From Gemmatimonadota bacterium (lineage in GTDB: Bacteria; Gemmatimonadota; Gemmatimonadetes; Gemmatimonadales; GWC2-71-9): a stretch of DNA of 11,419 nucleotides. The stretch lies in the NCBI GenBank assembly GCA_003221085.1, contig QHUD01000048.1:1-11419 (forward strand), given 5' to 3'. This document shows positions 6,746 to 11,419 of the stretch, one piece after another. Made by a program: the position numbers and the translations under genes. The notes under the pieces were generated by a model. That model searched no databases, had not been told where the DNA came from, and saw only the letters and a list, made by a program, of their open reading frames with translations. Within the stretch, counting starts at the first letter, position 1, and each line of letters opens with the position of its first letter.

Positions 6746-7801
6746 ATGCGCACGCAACCCATGACCGCCATCCGGCTGACGCGCTACTCGCACGGCGCGG
6801 GCTGAGCCTGCAAACTCGGCTCAGCCGAGTTGGCGCAGGTCTTGCGCCACGTGCCGGTCGCGACGGATCCCCGGATCCTCGTCGACGCCTCGAGCCGCGA
6901 CGACGCCGCCGTGTTCCAGCTGGCGCCGGATCGAGCGATCGTGGCGACGGTGGATTTTTTCACGCCCATTGTGGACGATCCCTACGAGTTCGGGCGCATC
7001 GCCGCGACCAACGCGTTCTCGGACTTGTACGCGATGGGCGCGACGCCGCTGTTCGCGCTGAATCTGGTCGGTTGGCCGCGCGACACGCTGCCGTTCGAGC
7101 TGCTGGGCGAGGTGATACGCGGCGGGGCGGACGTGGCGCGCGCCGCGGGCGCGTTCGTGCTGGGGGGGCACTCTGTGGATGACCCCGAGCCGAAATACGG
7201 AATGGCGGCGATCGGCGAGGTGCACCCGGACCGGATCGTGACGAACGCCGGCGCGCGACCCGGCGACGCGCTGGTGCTGACCAAGCCGCTCGGCACCGGT
7301 GTGTTGACCACGGCGCTCAAGCGCGACCTCATGAGTGAGGCCGACGTGGCGCCTGCCGTCACGGCGATGACCACGCTGAACGCCGGCGCCGCGCGCGCCA
7401 TGCTCGGCGTCGGGGTGCACGCGGCGACCGACGTGACCGGCTTCGGCCTGCTGGGCCATCTGCGGACATTGCTCGAGGCGAGCGGGGCGGCCGCAGAGGT
7501 GCGCGCGGCGGCCGTGCCGCTGCTGCCGCGCGCGCGTGAGGCCGCCGAGCGCGGGGCCATCCCCGGCGGCACCGAGCGAAACGCCGCGAGCGTCGCCGAC
7601 ACCGTGAGTTTCGCCGCCGGCGTGGACCGGACGGCGCGCCTGCTTCTCGCGGACGCTCAGACATCGGGCGGGCTCCTGATCGCCGTGGCGGCGGAGCGCG
7701 CGGACACGCTCGTGGCGGCGCTCCGGCGCGAGACCACCCCAGCGGCGGCCGTGATCGGCCGGGTCGTGACCGGGAAGCCCGGCACTATCGCCGTGGTGTG
7801 A
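6746..7801 (+). CDS. selD: Selenide, water dikinase SelD, a selenoprotein (Sec encoded by TGA 6803-6805)
   Basis: SelD makes selenophosphate from selenide and ATP, the selenium donor for selenocysteine and selenouridine. Read through the in-frame TGA, the N-terminus is IRLTRYSHGAG-U-ACK, aligning with IRLTQYSHGAGCGCK of E. coli SelD. Sec20 replaces catalytic Cys17, and Lys23 matches essential Lys20. Downstream are RDDAAVF (51-57), DFFTPIVDDP, FGRIAATNAFSDLYAMG, GGHSVDDPEPKYG, LTKPLGTGVLTTA, DVTGFGLLGHL, GGTERN and DAQTSGGLL, all standard for the family. The length is 351 residues from ATG 6746 or 346 from ATG 6761 (E. coli: 347). Neither start has a clear Shine-Dalgarno, so the choice is open. 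Sec-containing SelD proteins are known in other bacteria, for example Haemophilus. A call starting at TTG 6830, after the TGA, would lose the active site. The gene sits 30 bases after the membrane protein and 7 before the next gene, probably in one transcript. Confidence 0.92.
6806..6849 (+). promoter_or_regulatory. SECIS-like element downstream of the selD UGA
   Basis: Two adjacent stem-loops follow the Sec codon. Stem A is AACTCGG (6813-6819) with CCGAGTT (6825-6831), loop CTCAG; it can be extended at its base by GCCTGC (6806-6811) with GCAGGT (6835-6840). Stem B is TGGCGCA (6831-6837) with TGCGCCA (6843-6849), a perfect 7-bp stem with loop GGTCT (6838-6842). The GCAGGTCT around this loop also occurs in the E. 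coli fdhF SECIS bound by SelB. The loop of B starts 32 bases after the TGA, that of A 14 bases. The base extension of A and stem B exclude each other. Stem B fits the known loop rule better. Confidence 0.75.
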
Positions 7802-7808
7802 CCGAGCC

Positions 7809-8048
7809 GTGAAGAGCGCCATCCGCGAGTTCCGGACCCTGACACCCGACGCGCTCGATGCGCTCGAGCAGGCGGTGCGGGAGCGGCGGCGAGTGGCGTT
7901 ACGTCGTCGCGGGACGGAGTATGTGGTCGTCGCCGAGGGGCTGAACACCGTGGCACGCGACGAGGCGCTGGAGGGGAGGCTGCCGATGACGGGTGAAGTG
8001 CTGGCGTTCCCGCTGCGCGAGCTCGAGTCATTCGCGGTGCTGCCGTAG
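7809..8048 (+). CDS. Small conserved-looking protein of unknown function
   Basis: A 79-residue protein that I cannot assign to a family. It has an N-terminal helix (TPDALDALEQAVRERRR, about 12-28), a beta hairpin (RVALRRRGTEYVVVAEG, about 28-44) and a C-terminal part ending in GEVLAFPLRELESFAVLP. There is no signal, membrane segment or Cys pair. The compact basic helix-strand pattern could suit a small nucleic-acid- or protein-binding module, but nothing specific supports that. The GTG start lies 7 bases after the selD stop and the TAG lies 3 bases before the GTG of the stress protein gene, so it sits inside the operon. A link with selenium metabolism is possible by position only. Confidence 0.65.
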   Translation: MKSAIREFRTLTPDALDALEQAVRERRRVALRRRGTEYVVVAEGLNTVARDEALEGRLPMTGEVLAFPLRELESFAVLP

Positions 8049-8051
8049 CCC

Positions 8052-8804
8052 GTGTTCACGCGTCTGCTGGTGGGACTCGACGGCAGCCCGCGGGCCGATG
8101 CGGCGTTCGAGCAGGCGGTGCTGCTCGGGAAGCGCTTCGGGAGCACGATCATCGTGGCCCATGTGCGTGAGCGCCACGGACACGAAGCCGACGGCTTCGC
8201 GATGCTCGACCGGGCGCGCGAGCGGGTGGTGGCAGCGGACTTGAATGTCGAGGTGACCGCGCTGACGGGTGACCCGGATGTCGAGCTCGCCGAGCTCGCC
8301 AAGACTGTGGACGCGGTGCTCGTCGGGCGCCGCGGGGTGACCACCAAGGGCGGCGCCCTCGGTCCGACCGTCGTCTCGCTCATCAAGATCGCCGAGCGGA
8401 CCGTGATCGTGTGCGGTGGCGTGCCCTCGCCCATGCAGTCGATCGCGGTCGCCTTCGACGGACGCGATACGAGCCGCCGGGCGCTCGAACGGGCCATCCA
8501 GTTCGCGAGCGTGGCCGGGAGCACGGTTCACCTCATCCATGCGAGCGACGATCACGACGCGGGGCTCAAGGTGGTGGGCGTGGCGGAGGCGACGCTGTCG
8601 ATGCAGCGCGTCGCGTTCGTCACACACGTGGAGGCGGGAACCCCGGGGGAAGTCGTGGCGCAGGTGATCAAGCGGATCCGGTGCGACGCGCTGTTCGCCG
8701 GGGCGCACATGAGCCACGTCGAGGGCCGGCCCAGCGCTGTAGTCGTGTCCCACGCGGAGGAAATCCTGCGGCACACCGACATTCCGGTGGTCATCCAGCC
8801 CTGA
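8052..8804 (+). CDS. Tandem universal stress protein (two UspA domains)
   Basis: A 250-residue cytoplasmic protein made of two Usp folds. Domain 1 (about 1-124) opens with LLVGLDGSPRADAAFEQAV, the strand-Asp-helix start of UspA, and ends with an ERTVIVCGG strand. Domain 2 (about 128-250) repeats the pattern with SIAVAFDGRDTSRRALERAI and closes with ILRHTDIPVVIQP. The Asp at each first strand is the usual nucleotide-contact residue. The ATP-loop motif G-x2-G-x9-G-[ST] is degenerate in both halves (GRRGVTTKGGALGP; GAHMSHVEGRPSA), so ATP binding is uncertain. Tandem Usp proteins are linked with stress survival. GTG 8052 follows the previous TAG by 3 bases, and the stop is 1 base before the RNase H-like start, so it is read as part of the same operon. 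Confidence 0.85.
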   Translation: MFTRLLVGLDGSPRADAAFEQAVLLGKRFGSTIIVAHVRERHGHEADGFAMLDRARERVVAADLNVEVTALTGDPDVELAELAKTVDAVLVGRRGVTTKGGALGPTVVSLIKIAERTVIVCGGVPSPMQSIAVAFDGRDTSRRALERAIQFASVAGSTVHLIHASDDHDAGLKVVGVAEATLSMQRVAFVTHVEAGTPGEVVAQVIKRIRCDALFAGAHMSHVEGRPSAVVVSHAEEILRHTDIPVVIQP

Positions 8805-8805
8805 C

Positions 8806-9399
8806 GTGGCCGGCACGCCCGGGGGGGGACCCCGCGTCCTGGTCCACGCCGATGAAAGCTGTCTGGGCAACGACAGCTCGAAGGCGAGCCCGGGCGGGAA
8901 CGCCGCGCTGATCGAGGCGCCGGCGGGCGACAGCTTCGCGCGGTGGGACTTCTATGAATCGTCCCCACAGACGACCAACAACAAGATGGCCCTGGCCGGG
9001 GCGATTGCTACCTTGGAATGGATCCGCCGCCAGTGGAAGCGCGCGCGCGTCGTGTACGTGTCCGACTCGCAGTACCTCGTGAAGGGGATGAGCGAGTGGG
9101 TGGCGGGGTGGGAGGCACGCGGCTGGAAGCGCAAGGGCGGCGTGCTGGAGAATCAGGAGCTGTGGCAGAAGCTGGTCCAGGCTGCGGCGCCGCACGCCGT
9201 TGAGTGGCGTTGGAACGAGGGCCATGCGGGACACGCGAAGAACGAATACGCCGACGCGCTCGCCACCGGGGCTGCCGAGCGCCAGGAGCGCTCCAACGGC
9301 CTCGTCCCGTCGGGGTTCGACACCTGGCTCTCGCAGGAGCGCGCCCGCGGGCGCTATACGGACTACGATCCCGATCAGGAGCTGCATGAGTGTCTTTAA
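8806..9399 (+). CDS. Ribonuclease HI-like protein with a substituted catalytic Glu
   Basis: A 197-residue RNase H fold protein. It matches RNase HI through ADESCLGN (Asp16, as in TDGSCLGN), TTNNKMALAGAIATLE (57-71), VSDSQYLVKGM (Asp87), the basic-handle region GWEARGWKRKGG...NQELWQKL and WNEGHAGHAKNEYADALA (His140, Asp150). RNase HI cuts the RNA strand of RNA-DNA hybrids using Asp, Glu, Asp and Asp. Here the Glu of 'NRMEL' is Ala62, so one metal-binding residue is missing, and the first motif reads DES instead of DGS. Glu17 beside Asp16 may compensate, or the protein may bind hybrids without cutting well. About 40 extra residues follow the fold (158-197). The GTG start is 1 base after the Usp stop and the end overlaps the next gene by 14 bases. 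The fold assignment is firm; activity is uncertain. Confidence 0.85.
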   Translation: MAGTPGGGPRVLVHADESCLGNDSSKASPGGNAALIEAPAGDSFARWDFYESSPQTTNNKMALAGAIATLEWIRRQWKRARVVYVSDSQYLVKGMSEWVAGWEARGWKRKGGVLENQELWQKLVQAAAPHAVEWRWNEGHAGHAKNEYADALATGAAERQERSNGLVPSGFDTWLSQERARGRYTDYDPDQELHECL

Positions 9400-9889
9400 G
9401 GACGGTGTGCCGGCCAACACGCATTTCCTCAACGTCCTGCCCGACGGCGCCGCGGCGCCACCGGTCGACCGCATACCGTTGTACGAGGTGTACATGCGCA
9501 TGGCCGAGGAGCTGGCCAAGCGCTCCACCTGCGCGCGGCTGCAGGTGGGGACCGTCGTGACCGACCAGGTGCTCGAGAACGTGCTGGCGATCGGCTACAA
9601 CGGCAACGCGCGCGGGTTACCCAACAAGTGCGATTCCGCGGTGCCGGGGAGCTGTGGGTGCATTCATTCGGAAATGAACGCGCTCGTGAAGGCGCCGGGC
9701 AGCGTGCGCGACAAAGTTGTGTTCGTGAGCGCCTCGCCCTGCGTGATGTGCGCGAAGTTGATCATCAACTCGGGCGTGACGCACACATTCTATCGTAAGG
9801 CCTACCGCGATCCCTCCGGCATCGAGGTGCTGCAGCAGGGAGGCGTCGTCCCGGTGCTGTACGACACGTGGGTGCGCGAGTGGCGGTGA
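9386..9889 (+). CDS. dCMP deaminase family protein
   Basis: A 167-residue cytidine/deoxycytidylate deaminase-fold enzyme (ComEB-like). It converts dCMP to dUMP, feeding dTMP synthesis. The zinc site is complete: His94 and catalytic Glu96 in CIHSEMNAL, and Cys119 and Cys122 in SPCVMCAKL. STCARLQVGTVV (47-58), YNGNARGLP (71-79) and the extra Cys82, Cys90 and Cys92 match the dCMP deaminase subfamily, where such residues can hold a second zinc or form part of the allosteric region. ATG 9386 is chosen over upstream in-frame starts because AGGAG (9377-9381) precedes it and the length fits the family. It overlaps the RNase H-like gene by 14 bases in another frame. Together the two form a nucleotide/nucleic-acid pair, likely co-translated. 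Confidence 0.9.
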   Translation: MSVFKDGVPANTHFLNVLPDGAAAPPVDRIPLYEVYMRMAEELAKRSTCARLQVGTVVTDQVLENVLAIGYNGNARGLPNKCDSAVPGSCGCIHSEMNALVKAPGSVRDKVVFVSASPCVMCAKLIINSGVTHTFYRKAYRDPSGIEVLQQGGVVPVLYDTWVREWR

Positions 9890-9933
9890 ATCGAGTGCGG
9901 AATAAGGTCGTTCCCACAACAGGGAGGTCCGTC

Positions 9934-10998
9934 ATGAAGCGTGGTTCGTTGGCTTTCCTCATGCTCATTGCCGCCTCGCCGCTCGGCGGGCAATCGCTGC
10001 TGTACCGTCCCCCCAACCTCGGCGGGACGTGGGTGCCTGACCCCGCCGTCGTGCAGTTCAATTTCGTGCACCGGTTCTATGTCACTTCGGGACCCTCGCA
10101 CTCGGTCGTGAACTTTCCAAACTTCACGCTCGCCCTTGGTCTCGGGCATCAAGTGGCCCTCGGGGCCCAGTTCGCGACACGGTCGCTGCTTGTTGCCACG
10201 GGCAGCGGCGCGCAGTCGAGCAATGAGACCCAGGTGTACGCCCGCTGGCGGGTACGCGGCGCCGAGGGTCGGCCGGGCTTCGGCGTCGCGCTGACGCCCG
10301 CGTACAATCTACTTGCGAAGAGCGTGGACGGTGAAGTCAGCGTGGACTGGACGCGCGGACCCCTTACGGTACACGGCGCGGCCCGTGCGATGTCACGCCG
10401 TCTCGGCGAGTCGGGCAAGGGCGCAGCGGCATTCGCCGGTGGGCTCAACGCTCGTGTGAATCAGTACGTCGCCCTCAGCGCCGACGCTGGGTCGTTCGTA
10501 AGCCCCACGGTGCGCGCCGCGTGGAGCGCCGCGATCAACTTCTTGATCCCGGGATCCCCGCACACCTTTTCGCTTCAGGCGAGCAACGCCGGCAGCGCAA
10601 CGATTCAGGGTGCTTCTCAGGGCATCACATCTCCCAAGAGCGTGCTCTACGGGTTCGAATTCACGATTCCCCTCCACCTCAGCCGCTTCGCGCCCTGGTT
10701 CCACCGCTCTCCCAAACCCGTCGCGCTCGGCGCATCGGCCGGTGCCGCGATCGCGGCTGAGGTCCAAATGGCCGCTCTCAAGTTCGCGGGCGAGACCGTG
10801 ACCATCTCCACCGGGCAGGCGGTGCGCTGGACCAACCGCGACCCCGTCGAGCACTCCGTCACGTTCGATGGCGCCGAGCAGGGATCGCCGATCATTCCGC
10901 CGAATGGCTCCTACACCCACCGCTTCGACAAGCCGGGCACGTACACGTACCACTGCACGCCGCATCCCTTCATGAAGGGGGTCGTGATCGTGAAATGA
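9934..10998 (+). CDS. Secreted beta-barrel-like (DUF5777-type) protein fused to an amicyanin-like copper domain
   Basis: A 354-residue exported protein. The signal peptide is MKRGSLAFLMLIAASPLGGQ. Residues about 25-265 show alternating amphipathic strands (VQFNFVHRFYVTSG, FTLALGLGHQVALGAQFATR, ETQVYARWRVRG) ending in FEFTIPLHL. This is typical of an outer-membrane beta-barrel and resembles the DUF5777 group, though I assign that group from memory. Residues about 278-354 form a cupredoxin domain with the full type-1 copper set in amicyanin arrangement: His307 (VEHSVTF), Cys341, His344 and Met347 in YHCTPHPFMKG. An electron-transfer or copper-handling role at the outer membrane is inferred. ATG 9934 is preferred because AGGGAGGT (9921-9928) precedes it and it gives a clean signal peptide. 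The gap of 44 bases after the deaminase could hold a separate start signal, but no clear promoter is seen. The stop overlaps the next ATG by 4 bases (ATGA). Confidence 0.8.
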   Translation: MKRGSLAFLMLIAASPLGGQSLLYRPPNLGGTWVPDPAVVQFNFVHRFYVTSGPSHSVVNFPNFTLALGLGHQVALGAQFATRSLLVATGSGAQSSNETQVYARWRVRGAEGRPGFGVALTPAYNLLAKSVDGEVSVDWTRGPLTVHGAARAMSRRLGESGKGAAAFAGGLNARVNQYVALSADAGSFVSPTVRAAWSAAINFLIPGSPHTFSLQASNAGSATIQGASQGITSPKSVLYGFEFTIPLHLSRFAPWFHRSPKPVALGASAGAAIAAEVQMAALKFAGETVTISTGQAVRWTNRDPVEHSVTFDGAEQGSPIIPPNGSYTHRFDKPGTYTYHCTPHPFMKGVVIVK

Positions 10999-11419
10999 CG
11001 GACGACCTCGACCGGCTGTTCGAGCGGTTGGTGGGCGTGCTGGCGGACGACGCACCCGGTCAGCTGGCCGTGCCGTTCCCCGCCGCCGAAGTGTACGAGC
11101 GGCTCGTGCCCTATCGCTCCAACCGCTCGATCCTCAAGGTCGCGACGCATCAAGACTACGAGATGGCGGTGCTGCGGCTGCTCGCGGGCGAGCGGGGCTA
11201 CGCATCGCTCGAGCCGGCCGAGGTGCAGGACGCGCTGCGGCGCGAAGTGGGGGAGTCGAATCCCGACACCGCGCTGTTCCGCCAGTTCCCCGATGCGATC
11301 CTCAGCCTCAACCGGCTCGCCGCCGAGCGGTCCCTGCGCGGCGACCGGGCATACGCGCCGCCACCGCCGCCCCCGCTAGCGCCACCGCCCGAACCGGGCG
11401 AGGTCGCCGATCGGGAGGA
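10995..11419 (+). CDS. Unknown protein with helical N-terminal domain and Pro-rich linker (partial, cut by window edge)
   Basis: An open frame from ATG 10995 that overlaps the previous stop (ATGA) and has no stop before the window end; 141 codons are visible. It begins MTDDLDRLFERLVGVLADD and continues as a mostly helical acidic/basic domain with VPYRSNRSILKVATHQDYEM (38-57), VLRLLAGERG and FRQFPDAILSLNRLAAER. A Pro-rich run, APPPPPPLAPPPEPGE, starts near residue 121 and is probably a linker to a further domain outside the window. No signal peptide, membrane segment or catalytic motif is visible and I do not recognise the family. The strong coding composition and the 4-base overlap support it as real. 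Confidence 0.7.
   Translation, partial: MTDDLDRLFERLVGVLADDAPGQLAVPFPAAEVYERLVPYRSNRSILKVATHQDYEMAVLRLLAGERGYASLEPAEVQDALRREVGESNPDTALFRQFPDAILSLNRLAAERSLRGDRAYAPPPPPPLAPPPEPGEVADRE

Noticed and set aside
6830..7801. TTG at 6830 as the start of selD
   Set aside because: It would omit the catalytic position, the essential Lys and the conserved SHGAG motif, all of which are encoded in frame just upstream.
6821..8524. Long minus-strand open frame of 567 codons opposite selD and the stress protein gene
   Set aside because: It spans three well-supported plus-strand genes and its low-complexity product has no recognisable domain.

Overview
The window is GC-rich, densely packed bacterial DNA with many GTG starts and 4-base stop/start overlaps. 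It has several exported lipoproteins and a likely outer-membrane barrel, which points to a diderm. The mix of an Ig-like (Big_2)/TolB-propeller secreted protein, lipoprotein amidohydrolases and a barrel-cupredoxin protein resembles Gemmatimonadota or a related environmental phylum. That assignment is inference from style, not a database match. I see no rRNA, tRNA, CRISPR array, insertion sequence or phage gene.

Layout. 1-2280 (minus strand) encodes a secreted protein with five Ig-like domains and a TolB-type propeller, with a promoter so close to the ATG that the mRNA may be leaderless. A short divergent intergenic region follows, then a small Lys/Arg-rich histone-H1-like protein (2451-2717) closed by a long hairpin. 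From 2823 to the right edge every gene is on the plus strand and nearly all touch or overlap. First comes an export block: an NTF2-like lipoprotein, a lipoprotein amidohydrolase broken by a one-base frameshift, a D-aminoacylase-like lipoprotein with changed metal-site motifs, and a small membrane protein. Then a housekeeping block: selD, a small unknown protein, a tandem universal stress protein, an RNase HI-like protein and a dCMP deaminase. Last are a barrel protein fused to an amicyanin-like copper domain and an unknown gene cut by the window edge.

The strongest observation is that selD is itself a selenoprotein gene. The reading frame extends upstream through an in-frame TGA (6803-6805) exactly where the catalytic Cys of SelD belongs, giving the motif SHGAG-U-ACK. 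A SECIS-like hairpin with a GGTCT loop lies just downstream. Ordinary gene calling would start after the TGA and lose the active site. The organism is therefore predicted to have a full selenocysteine system (SelA, SelB, tRNA-Sec) elsewhere.

Other points: two four-unit 7-bp tandem repeats, each inside the N-terminal export region of one of the two amidohydrolase genes, where a unit change would shift the frame; loss of the HxH motif in the D-aminoacylase-like protein; and an Ala in place of a catalytic Glu in the RNase HI-like protein.
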